Source: Azophilus sp965221755
GTDB lineage: Bacteria > Pseudomonadota > Gammaproteobacteria > Pseudomonadales > Azotimanducaceae
DNA length: 64,000 nt
Assembly: GCA_965221755.1 (NCBI GenBank)
Contig: OZ244921.1
Span: 1,736,001-1,800,000, forward strand
Direction of reading: 5' to 3'
This document shows, one piece after another, positions 1 through 8,819 of this stretch. Made by a program: the position numbers and the translations under genes. Numbering within the stretch: position 1 is the first letter of the stretch; each line of letters opens with the position of its first letter. Under the pieces are notes generated by a model. The model saw only the letters and a program-made list of their open reading frames with translations, was not told where the DNA came from and made no database searches.

Positions 1-42
1 GAACTGGAGGTTCCGCTGCAGTTCGACAACTTCCGCGACTGA
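1..42 (+). CDS. C-terminal end of an unidentified protein (partial)
   Basis: An open frame runs from the window edge to a TGA at 40-42 and encodes ELEVPLQFDNFRD. Only 13 residues are visible, too few for family assignment. The following 50 bases hold no gene before the R-element repeat. Confidence 0.35.
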   Translation, partial: ELEVPLQFDNFRD

Positions 43-94
43 ATCATCAGCCACCTCACGTCCAAGCCGCAAGCGCAACCTGACGGTCGCGGAT

Positions 95-192
95 GGAGTT
101 TCGCCGGCGCGAAACTCCAACGAACCTTGGCCCTTGGCCAAGGTTCGCCTCGTCGGGCAGGTCAGTTTCCGATATGTTTTTGAGCCCGCACA
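95..192 (-). repeat. R-element copy 1 (tail + two hairpins)
   Basis: On the minus strand a tail GTGCGGGCTCAAAAACATAT is followed by a hairpin with arms GAACCTTGGCC/GGCCAAGGTTC (122-146) and a second with arms GGAGTTTCG/CGAAACTCC (95-118). The same modules recur near 26.2, 30.6, 35.9, 38.6, 52.9, 57.3 and 62.4 kb, always between genes. Here it lies just upstream of the AmpG-like permease gene. Confidence 0.8.
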
Positions 193-293
193 GCCGCGGC
201 GCGGCCCGCGCTGACGGCATTCCATCCTCGCAAGGGCTGACCGAGGTTCGGACCGAGGGCGGGGCGCGCCCGGTTCGGGAGCGCTGACCTGAA

Positions 294-1685
294 GTGACCG
301 CCGCAGGCCAGCCGCGCGACGTACTGGGCATCCTTCCCTTCCTCAATGACGCCCGCTTGTGGCGGATATTCCTGTTCGGGGCGCTCAGCGGATTCCCTTG
401 GCTGCTGGTCGGCTCCGCCATGACGCTTTGGCTCAAGGACGAAGGCCTGTCGCGCACCGGCATCGGGGTGTTCGGCCTGCTCTTTTCCGTGTGGACCTTC
501 AACTTCCTATGGGCGCCGATCATCGATCACGCCCGTCTTCCGCTCCTGCGCCGGCTGGGTCAGCGCCGTTCCTGGATCTCGCTCTGCCTCGCCGTCCTGG
601 TGGTCTGCGCGGCGTTGCTGGCGGCGCTCGGCCCGCACGTCAGCGTTGCCGCCACGGTGGCCCTGTGCTTTGCAATCGCCATGGCGTCGGCCACCCAGGA
701 CCTCGCCATCGACGCCTACCGCATCACCGTGATCGGCGAGGATGAACCCGAACTGATCGGCCACGGGGCCGCCATGGCCACCTGCGGCTGGTGGACCGGG
801 GTGAGCCTGCCCGGCGCGGTGGCCTTCCAGTTCAGCGACGCGCACGGCTGGCCGCCGATCTACCTGGCGCTTGCCATCCTTTTGGCCTTGGTGTCGCTGC
901 CGGCGCTGCTCTGGTTCCGGGAGCCGCCCAGGGGCGCGGACGGGGGGCTGACGCCGGCCGGCCAACCGGGCGCCGTCGGCTGGTTCAACCGCACCTACCT
1001 TAGCGCGGTCAGCGAGTTCTTCCAGCGCAACGGCGCCCGCTTGGCGTTCGGCCTGCTCGCCTTCGTCTTTCTCTTCAAAATCGGCGAGGCCTTTCTGGGC
1101 CGCATGGTGGTGGTCTTTTACAGCGAAGTGGGCTTCAGCGATGCCGAGATCGGCGCCTATGCCAAGGCTCTGGGGCTGCCGGTGACGATCATCTGCGCCC
1201 TCGCCGCGGGCCTGTTCTCCGGCCGCTTTGGCGTGGCGCGCGGACTGCTGATCGCCGGCGTCGCCATGGCGGCGACCAATTTGCTGTTCGCTTGGGTGGC
1301 CGTGGCGGGGCCGGACGTAGGGGCGCTGTCGGTGGCCGTCATCGCCGACGGCGTGACCTCGGCGTTCTCCACCGTCGCTTTCGTTGCCTTCATTTCCTAC
1401 TACACCAGCCGCCTGCACACGGCCGCCCAGTACGGCGCCCTTGCCTCCTTGGGCAACGCCGGCCGCAACCTCGTGGCCGCCGCCAGCGGCTTCATGGTGG
1501 ATGCGCTCGATGGCGACTGGGCTGCGTTCTTCGTGCTGACCTCGGTGATGGTGCTGCCGTCCTTGGCGATTCTAGTCTGGATCGCCCGCGGCGCGGCCAG
1601 CCTAGGGACCGCAGCTGGGGTCATGGAAAGTCCGGGCGCGCCTCCCAGCGACAACCCGCCGCCACCTGCCCCCCGATCAGACTGA
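294..1685 (+). CDS. ampG: AmpG-type muropeptide permease (MFS)
   Basis: A 463-residue, very hydrophobic protein with about 12 predicted membrane segments. The N-terminal stretch with FLFGALSGFPWLL and the following AMTLWLKDEG resembles AmpG permeases, which import GlcNAc-anhydroMurNAc peptides across the inner membrane for cell-wall recycling. The start used is GTG at 294. The 3' end overlaps the convergent alkyltransferase-like gene by 65 bases. Mpl at 28.5 kb acts in the same recycling pathway but is not linked. A related PAT/MFS solute transporter is the alternative. Confidence 0.75.
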   Translation: MTAAGQPRDVLGILPFLNDARLWRIFLFGALSGFPWLLVGSAMTLWLKDEGLSRTGIGVFGLLFSVWTFNFLWAPIIDHARLPLLRRLGQRRSWISLCLAVLVVCAALLAALGPHVSVAATVALCFAIAMASATQDLAIDAYRITVIGEDEPELIGHGAAMATCGWWTGVSLPGAVAFQFSDAHGWPPIYLALAILLALVSLPALLWFREPPRGADGGLTPAGQPGAVGWFNRTYLSAVSEFFQRNGARLAFGLLAFVFLFKIGEAFLGRMVVVFYSEVGFSDAEIGAYAKALGLPVTIICALAAGLFSGRFGVARGLLIAGVAMAATNLLFAWVAVAGPDVGALSVAVIADGVTSAFSTVAFVAFISYYTSRLHTAAQYGALASLGNAGRNLVAAASGFMVDALDGDWAAFFVLTSVMVLPSLAILVWIARGAASLGTAAGVMESPGAPPSDNPPPPAPRSD

Positions 1686-1998
1686 CGCCTTCGGCTTCAA
1701 GGCGCCGCCTTTGCTCGGCCTCGCCGTCGGGGTCGCCTCGGACGGAGACGCGCAGGCCCGCATTGACCACCCGATGCCAGGGCAGCGCGGTGCAAGGCGG
1801 CAGCCGAGCCATCAGGGCGCCGACATAGCGGGCGTGGGCCGGCAGGCCCGCCAGCGCCGCCACTTGCCCATAGGAGGCCACCTTGCCTGGCGGAATCATC
1901 GACACAACCTGCCAGATGCGCTCCTTGGCGGCCGGGTCACCGCCTTGCGGAGCGTCAACTCGACCTTTTTTCATCAAATGCCATCGCTTTTTTTCCAT
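1621..1998 (-). CDS. alkyltransferase-like protein (ATL, non-catalytic MGMT homologue)
   Basis: A 125-residue protein matching the DNA-binding domain of O6-alkylguanine-DNA alkyltransferases (ERIWQVVSMIPPGKVASYGQVAALAG). The normal active-site motif PCHRV is PWHRV, the signature of ATL proteins such as E. coli YbaZ, which bind O6-alkylguanine and flag it for nucleotide excision repair without transferring the alkyl group. The start is ATG 1998; TTG 2001 and ATG 1974 are alternatives. It is transcribed away from the CIRCE/groES promoter region and converges with ampG. Confidence 0.88.
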   Translation of the reverse strand: MEKKRWHLMKKGRVDAPQGGDPAAKERIWQVVSMIPPGKVASYGQVAALAGLPAHARYVGALMARLPPCTALPWHRVVNAGLRVSVRGDPDGEAEQRRRLEAEGVSLIGGQVAAGCRWEARPDFP

Positions 1999-2046
1999 CA
2001 AGCCTTGAAACGGCAGGGAACGGCCCTATGATAAGCCGCCCTTGGG

Positions 2047-2073
2047 TTAGCACTCTCATGGCTAGAGTGCTAA
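2047..2073. promoter_or_regulatory. CIRCE element (HrcA operator) of groESL
   Basis: The sequence is TTAGCACTC, nine bases, then GAGTGCTAA: a perfect 9-9-9 match to the CIRCE consensus bound by the heat-shock repressor HrcA. It lies 108 bases before the groES start. hrcA itself is not in the window. Confidence 0.97.
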
Positions 2074-2181
2074 GCGGGGGCTGTGGCGGCGTCCAATCTC
2101 CGGGCGGCGGCACAGCCGGGTAGTCATGCAACCAGACGCTTGCCGCATGGCGGCAAGGAAAAAAACGGGAGAAACCAGTCC

Positions 2182-2472
2182 ATGAAAATTCGACCCCTAC
2201 ATGACCGCGTCGTGGTGCGCCGGTTGGAAGAGGAGACCACCACCGCCGGCGGCATCGTGCTGCCGGACTCGGCCGCCGAGAAGCCTTCGCAGGGCGAAGT
2301 GCTCGCCGTGGGGCCCGGAAAGGCCTTGGATAACGGCGAGGTGCGGGCGCCTGACGTGAAGGTCGGCGACAAGATCATCTTCGGCCAGTACGGCGGCAGC
2401 ACGGTCAAGATCGATGGCGAGGAGTTGCTGATCCTCAGCGAGAGTGAAATCTTCGGCGTGCTCGAAGGCTAG
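2182..2472 (+). CDS. groES: co-chaperonin GroES
   Basis: A 96-residue protein starting MKIRPLHDRVVVRR, with the mobile-loop region TTAGGIVLPDSAAEKP and the usual C-terminal part. It caps GroEL for ATP-dependent protein folding in the cytoplasm. ATG 2182 is chosen over an in-frame upstream extension because MKIRPLHDRV is the invariant GroES N-terminus and a GGGAGAAA ribosome-binding sequence precedes it. It is first in a two-gene operon controlled by the CIRCE element. Confidence 0.98.
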   Translation: MKIRPLHDRVVVRRLEEETTTAGGIVLPDSAAEKPSQGEVLAVGPGKALDNGEVRAPDVKVGDKIIFGQYGGSTVKIDGEELLILSESEIFGVLEG

Positions 2473-2532
2473 CGCCAACTCCGAAAACCAACCAACCAAC
2501 CAAAAACTGACAGACACACGAGGAAACAGGCA

Positions 2533-4173
<1,641 letters not shown>

Positions 4174-4214
4174 GCCGCCTTCAAGGCTTATGCCCCTGCG
4201 CCATGAGCGCAACG

Positions 4215-4242
4215 AAAAACCCCGCCAACCGGCGGGGTTTTT
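4215..4242 (+). terminator. intrinsic terminator of groESL
   Basis: AAAAACCCCGCC, loop AACC, GGCGGGGTTTTT: a GC-rich stem followed by a T run, 42 bases after the groEL stop. Confidence 0.93.
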
Positions 4243-4357
4243 CGTGGACGGCCGAGCGGCTGCCGACGGAATGTCGCCAAGGGGTGCAATCGCCGCGCAG
4301 CCGGGCTATATTTTGAAGCAACTCAGATACGCCTGAATTGGCTGCAGGGAGCGCACC

Positions 4358-5020
4358 ATGTCCGAGGAAATGTTGGTCATCGATTACTTGGCGAAGTGGC
4401 TGCACTTCATAGTCGGCATCACTTGGATTGGCCTGCTGTACTACTTCAACTTCGTGCAGACCGAGTACTTCAAGGAAGCCGACCCCGACGCCCGGGTGGA
4501 TGCCTTCACCAAGCTGGCCCCAAGGGCGTTGTGGTGGTTCCGCTGGGGGGCGATGTTCACCCTGCTCACGGGGCTGATCATGCTCGGCATCCGCGGCGCC
4601 GGGCTGACGATGGACATCTTCATCGGCTCGGTCCTGGGCATCATCATGTTCCTCAACGTCTGGCTCATCATCTGGCCGAACCAGAAGATCGTCATTGCCT
4701 CCAATGAGCAGATCAAGGCGGGCGGGGAGGCCCTGCCGGAAGCCGCCGGCGCCGCCCCGAAGGCGGCCCTGGCATCCCGCACCAACACCCTGTTTTCGAT
4801 TCCCATGCTCTACTTCATGGGCTCGAGCGCCCACCTGCCCAACGGCCCCTTCATCGGCGGCAACATGACCGCGCTGATCATCCTTCTCATCATCATCGCG
4901 GCCTTGGAGTTGAACGCCATCTTCGGCAAGCAAGGCCCCTTGACCACCGTTAAGGGCGTCATCGCGTCCGGCTTCGCGCTCTGGGCCGTGATGCTCGGCC
5001 TGTTGGTGGCGACCGGATAG
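4358..5020 (+). CDS. PuuD-type membrane protein (urate oxidase N-terminal domain family)
   Basis: A 220-residue protein with several membrane segments (about residues 8-30, 60-82, 86-105, 160-185, 195-215). LAKWLHFIVGITWIGLLYYF and FIGSVLGIIMFLNVWLIIWP are typical of the N-terminal membrane domain of urate hydroxylase PuuD (PF06181). Full PuuD proteins carry a C-terminal cytochrome c domain; none is present and there is no CxxCH motif. Its function may therefore differ. The preceding GGGAG supports ATG 4358. A coiled-coil membrane protein follows 26 bases downstream. Confidence 0.7.
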   Translation: MSEEMLVIDYLAKWLHFIVGITWIGLLYYFNFVQTEYFKEADPDARVDAFTKLAPRALWWFRWGAMFTLLTGLIMLGIRGAGLTMDIFIGSVLGIIMFLNVWLIIWPNQKIVIASNEQIKAGGEALPEAAGAAPKAALASRTNTLFSIPMLYFMGSSAHLPNGPFIGGNMTALIILLIIIAALELNAIFGKQGPLTTVKGVIASGFALWAVMLGLLVATG

Positions 5021-5046
5021 CAGGGAGGGGCGCCGAGGAGCAACAG

Positions 5047-5796
5047 ATGCCGGAGCCCTCATCCGTCTCCACCATATCCACTGCCCCTGATGACGCCCGG
5101 CGGCGCCTGGCGAGCGGTGGTCGGCCACGGCCGAGCGGCAACGGCCGGGGCGGCGACCGCTCGACCGCCCTCAATTTGGTGGTCGCCGCGCTCGTCGCCG
5201 GCCTCGGCGTCGCCGGCTGGTTCATCGCCAACCAACACCGGCTGCTGCTTGAGGAGCAAACCAAGGCGGCGGAGGCCGACAGCCGCTTGCGGGCCTTGGA
5301 GGATCGCTTGCGCATGACCGATCAAGTCATGAGCGAAACCGAAGCCGAAACCGATGAGGAGATCAATTTCTGGGAATCCGAAGTCCGCAAGCTCTGGGCT
5401 GTGGCCAACGAGCGCAACAAGAAGTGGATTCAGGACAACCAAAAGCTGCTGCAAACCCAGAAGGCCGCCATCGCCGGCCTGCAAAGCTCCGACCGCACCC
5501 TAAAGAGCGCCGTGGACCGCCACGACAAGGCGTTCAACCAACAGCAGACGCTGATCGACCAACTGGCCAGCATCGAACTGCAGCTTCAGCAAGTGCTCCG
5601 AGGCCAGCGGGAGCTCGTGGATCGGGTCAACGCCGCCACCCAGACCGCGGCGGCGTCCAGCAGCCGGGTGACCGAGAACGAACAGGCCATCGCCGCCATC
5701 GATGCCTACCGCGTCCAAGTCAACACCCGGCTCTCGAGCATCGAGAGCCAGCTGCGGAGCTTGGCGTCACGGCCGACCTCAACGCCGGCGCTTTAG
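5047..5796 (+). CDS. single-pass membrane coiled-coil protein, unknown function
   Basis: 249 residues: a basic N-terminal 38, one membrane segment at about 41-62 (ALNLVVAALVAGLGVAGWFI), then a long Gln/Glu-rich coiled coil (about 66-240) presumably in the periplasm. No enzyme motif is visible. It follows the PuuD-type gene by 26 bases with a GAGGAG ribosome-binding sequence. The MITE insertion begins 8 bases after its stop codon. Confidence 0.6.
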   Translation: MPEPSSVSTISTAPDDARRRLASGGRPRPSGNGRGGDRSTALNLVVAALVAGLGVAGWFIANQHRLLLEEQTKAAEADSRLRALEDRLRMTDQVMSETEAETDEEINFWESEVRKLWAVANERNKKWIQDNQKLLQTQKAAIAGLQSSDRTLKSAVDRHDKAFNQQQTLIDQLASIELQLQQVLRGQRELVDRVNAATQTAAASSSRVTENEQAIAAIDAYRVQVNTRLSSIESQLRSLASRPTSTPAL

Positions 5797-5804
5797 GGCA
5801 CTGG

Positions 5805-6026
5805 GGAACCCCTGATCAAGTCCCGTTCGTTCAGCGCTTCACTGCTTGAACATCGAAACGATCCCGCGAGGAGCGCCCCATCCGCAGGCGGGGCGGAACT
5901 TGGCCGCAGGCGCCGTGAAGCGCCCTGCGGGAGCGCCTGTGGGCCCATTGTATGGCCCGCCACATGGCTTCGCCGCGCCTTGCCAGCATGCCCGCTCTGC
6001 ACTTCCGGGACTTAATCAGAGGCTCC
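5805..6026. mobile_element. MITE copy 1 (222 bp), 4-bp target duplication CTGG
   Basis: The ends are inverted repeats: left GGAACCCCTGATCAAGTCCC, right (reverse complement) GGAGCCTCTGATTAAGTCCC. The element is flanked by CTGG on both sides (5801-5804 and 6027-6030). It has no transposase gene. Its sequence is the reverse orientation of the copy at 8415-8668, sharing both ends and an internal GGCAAGGCGCGGCGAAGCC module. The right end extends into the aminotransferase gene and supplies that gene's final codons. A 4-bp duplication fits IS5-family-type transposition, but the parent element is not in the window. Confidence 0.87.
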
Positions 6027-7337
6027 CTGGCAGCCAACCACCTCGTCCACGGCCTCGCGCAGAACTTCGGCCATGGTGTCAATGTCGCTCTCCGTCACGA
6101 TGAAGGGCGGTCCCAAGAGAATGGCGTCGCGGAACTCCCCGGTGCCGCCGGCGTAGAAGAACACGCCGCGCCCAAGCGCTGCCTGGACGACCCGGGCGGC
6201 GATCTGATCGGCCTTCGGAAAGGGCGTCAAGGTGCCGCGGTCGGCAACGATTTCGATGCCCTGCAGCAGGCCCCGCCCCCGGCACTCGGCGACATGGGGA
6301 TGATTGGAGAACGCCTCCTTGAGCCGCGTCGCCAAACGGTCGCCGAGCTGACGCGCCCGCTCCACCAGATTTTCCTCCGCCATGATCGAAAGCACTTCCG
6401 CGGCCGCCGCGCAGGCCCCGGGATGGGCGCCGAAGGTGTGGAACATGACGTTGTAGCCGGCGGCGTCAACCGCAGTGCCGATGGCCTCGGTGGCAAACAC
6501 GCCCCCCAACGGCGCATAGCCCCCCGCCATGCCCTTGCCGCCAATCAGCAGGTCCGGGGCCACAGGCCAGTGCTGATGGCCAAACGGCAGCCCGGTGCGC
6601 CCGAATCCCGTCATCACCTCATCGAAGATGAGCAGGATGCCATGCTCATCGCATAGGTCGCGCACCTTTGGCCAATAGTCCTGTGGCGGCACGATGGCCC
6701 CGCCGGACGCACCGGTGATCGGTTCCACGATCAGGGCGGCGATGCTCTCCGGCCCCTCCCGCTCGATCACTTCGGCCATGGCCTCAACATAGTGGTCGCC
6801 CGCCTGCGAGTGGTGGGCGCCCAAGGGACAGCGCAGCGGATGCGCGGTCGGCGCCTTGGGATGGTCGGGCAGCGCCTGCTCCAGCCCCTGCCGCCGCGCC
6901 CAATGGCCGCTGATGGCGGTGGTCATGAGGGTTGCGCCGTGATAGGAGATGTCCCGGGACAGGATCTTGCGCCGCCCCAAGTCCCCCCGTGCGGCATGGT
7001 GCATGAATGCGAGCTTCACCGCCGCCTCCACTGCCTCGGAGCCGCCGGACGTGATGTGCATGCGGGTGATGCCGTCGGGCAGCCAATCCCGCTCCAGAAC
7101 CTCGATCATGGCTTGACGGCCCGGCGTGACCCAAGGCGGCACCACATAGGTGGTCTCGGCGGTGGCCTTGGCCAAAGCGTCAACCACCCGCTGGCGACCA
7201 TGGCCCACGTTGGCGACCACCGCGCCGCCAGCGGCATCGAGCACGGTCTGGCCCGCCGCGGTGAACAGATGGGCGCCCTCGGCCTTGACGACGTTCAGTA
7301 CCGCATCCCGGGAGAAGGGCCAATTCAGTTTGCTCAT
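6012..7337 (-). CDS. class III (omega) aminotransferase, PLP-dependent; 3' end formed by MITE
   Basis: A 441-residue protein of the fold-type I class III aminotransferase family. IFDEVMTGFGRTG holds the PLP-binding Asp and LLIGGKGMAGGYAPLGG the Schiff-base lysine. The substrate cannot be assigned; omega-amino acid or diamine donors are usual. ATG 7337 (MSKLNWPFSRD) is preferred to an in-frame upstream extension. The last four codons and the TAA stop (GASD, stop) lie in the terminal repeat of MITE copy 1, so the native C-terminus has been replaced. The catalytic core appears intact. Confidence 0.88.
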   Translation of the reverse strand: MSKLNWPFSRDAVLNVVKAEGAHLFTAAGQTVLDAAGGAVVANVGHGRQRVVDALAKATAETTYVVPPWVTPGRQAMIEVLERDWLPDGITRMHITSGGSEAVEAAVKLAFMHHAARGDLGRRKILSRDISYHGATLMTTAISGHWARRQGLEQALPDHPKAPTAHPLRCPLGAHHSQAGDHYVEAMAEVIEREGPESIAALIVEPITGASGGAIVPPQDYWPKVRDLCDEHGILLIFDEVMTGFGRTGLPFGHQHWPVAPDLLIGGKGMAGGYAPLGGVFATEAIGTAVDAAGYNVMFHTFGAHPGACAAAAEVLSIMAEENLVERARQLGDRLATRLKEAFSNHPHVAECRGRGLLQGIEIVADRGTLTPFPKADQIAARVVQAALGRGVFFYAGGTGEFRDAILLGPPFIVTESDIDTMAEVLREAVDEVVGCQGASD

Positions 7338-7421
7338 GGGAAACCCAAGTCGCCGGTTGGCGGGGGCGGGAACTGTAATTCCAAAGGTTCGCAAACTCAA
7401 AGGCTTTGCGGCAGGCAGGGA

Positions 7422-7841
7422 TCAGCCTTCGCCGGGGGTCCGCAACCGGCCGCGCAGTTCCTTGATGCCGGCTCGCCGCCGCTTGTCGTCGCGGCGCCGC
7501 GCCTTGGCGCCTGCGCTGGGCGCCGTGGGAATGCGGCGCTTGGGAACTTGGCGGGCCTGTTCGATCAGTGCGCCGAGTCGTTCCAAGGCAGCCTCCCGAT
7601 TGCGCTGCTGGGTGCGGTGGGTATCGGCGAAGATGACAATGTCGCCCGCTGCGGTCAGGCGGCTGGCCGCCAACGCCTTGAGCCTTTCGCAGACGCGGGG
7701 GTCCATGCCCGTCTCGTTGAGGTTCAGGCGGCACTCCACCGCCGTCGCCACCTTGTTGACGTTTTGGCCGCCTGGCCCCCGGGAACGCACGAACTTCCAT
7801 GCGATGGCGGATGGTGGAATGTCGATGTCGCCGATGTTCAT
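7422..7841 (-). CDS. arfB: ribosome rescue hydrolase ArfB (YaeJ)
   Basis: A 139-residue protein with the release-factor GGQ motif in SRGPGGQNVNKVATAVE and a basic C-terminal tail (RRRDDKRRRAGIKELRGR) expected to enter the mRNA tunnel of stalled ribosomes. It hydrolyses peptidyl-tRNA on non-stop complexes. Start MNIGDIDIPPSAI at 7841 gives the usual family length (about 140). It lies 7 bases after the higA stop on the same strand, so it may be read from the higBA transcript. Confidence 0.93.
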   Translation of the reverse strand: MNIGDIDIPPSAIAWKFVRSRGPGGQNVNKVATAVECRLNLNETGMDPRVCERLKALAASRLTAAGDIVIFADTHRTQQRNREAALERLGALIEQARQVPKRRIPTAPSAGAKARRRDDKRRRAGIKELRGRLRTPGEG

Positions 7842-7848
7842 GCGCCGC

Positions 7849-8154
7849 TCAGGCGGGCCGATACGGCTCCACTGCGATCTCCCGTGCTCGAGCCCGCATT
7901 CGAGACGCGTCGTGCCACGCTTGCATCCGCAATAGCAAGTCCATGCTGACACCGAACGCCTTCTCCATGCGCAGTGCCATCTCGGCCGACATAGCGGCAC
8001 GACGGTTCAGCAGTGCGGAAAGCGTTGCGCGGCGAACATCGAGAATTTCCGCAGCCTCAGTGATGCTGAGACCGAGTTCCTCAATAACCTCAACACGGAC
8101 AAAGTCGCTTGGGTGCGAGTGTGTCATCCGTAAGCTGACTTCCTTAGTGACCAT
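7849..8154 (-). CDS. higA: HigA-family antitoxin (XRE helix-turn-helix)
   Basis: A 101-residue protein with HPSDFVRVEVIEELGLSITE followed by a helix-turn-helix (AAEILDVRRATLSALLN) and the C-terminal extension MRMQAW-like region of HigA antitoxins. It should bind and neutralise HigB and repress the operon. Its start is 11 bases after the higB stop; ATG 8127 is an alternative start. The partner toxin gene is split by a MITE, so this antitoxin currently has no intact cognate toxin here. Confidence 0.9.
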   Translation of the reverse strand: MVTKEVSLRMTHSHPSDFVRVEVIEELGLSITEAAEILDVRRATLSALLNRRAAMSAEMALRMEKAFGVSMDLLLRMQAWHDASRMRARAREIAVEPYRPA

Positions 8155-8165
8155 CAGTGGTAGTC

Positions 8166-8702
8166 CTACAAGTTCAAGCCATCGATATGGCCTTCGTTTT
8201 CTTCGAAGGTGATCCGCCAGTTGCGGGAGACCGAGATGCTCCAGTCCCGCTGCCGATCACCCGAAAGCCGGTGAACCCGCCAACCACCAGGTGCGCCGAC
8301 GAGGAACGCATCCAGATCATCAGCGAGGGCCAACACCGTCAAGACGTTCCGTGCGCGACCGACAAGGTCCGCCCGTAGGAAACGGGGGTTGTCGTGCTCC
8401 AGTAATTCCCTTAGGGAGCCTCTGATTAAGTCCCGGAAGCTCAGAGGAGTCTGGCGGGCGTGGTGGCAAGGCGCGGCGAAGCCGTGTGGCAGGCTCCACA
8501 CAATGAGCCGCAACGCGGCCAGCGCGCCCGCCAAGCCCTCCCGGAGGGCGCTTCACGTTCTTTTGGACGCAACCTGCATTGTTTGGTCGGCGTTCCTAGC
8601 CAGTCGCGACATCGCCTCCAGATTCAAGTCGTGAAGCGCTGAGCGAACGGGACTTGATCAGAGGCTCCTTAGCCCTCGGTGCCGAACAGAGCGAATGACC
8701 AT
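8166..8702 (-). pseudogene. higB: higB toxin gene interrupted by a MITE
   Basis: ATG 8702 encodes MVIRSVRHRG and is then broken by the 254-bp MITE. After the element the frame resumes as LRELLEHDNPRFLRADLVGR and ends GHIDGLNL at 8166. Removing the element plus one TTAG copy (258 bp) joins the two parts in frame into a 92-residue protein, the usual HigB length, with the SVSRNWRITFEE strand typical of HigB mRNA interferases. A chimeric frame starting inside the MITE (ATG 8534, 122 codons) also reads into the toxin body but lacks the first strand. Confidence 0.92.
8415..8668. mobile_element. MITE copy 2 (254 bp), 4-bp target duplication TTAG
   Basis: Ends are GGAGCCTCTGATTAAGTCCC (left) and, reverse-complemented, GGAGCCTCTGATCAAGTCCC (right). 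The target duplication TTAG is at 8411-8414 and 8669-8672. Opposite orientation to copy 1, and 32 bp longer because of a divergent internal segment. TTAG matches the YTAR target preference described for the IS5 group, while CTGG at copy 1 does not match it fully. No coding capacity of its own. Confidence 0.9.
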
Positions 8703-8819
8703 GAATCTGAGCGTACGGCATAACCGTTCGCCACGCAACTCGGATGTGGCTGCCTGGGATGTGGCTGCCAAGCGTGTGGCATAATGCGGTTCTCACCGCA
8801 CTGGCGCGAGGCGCGGCCA

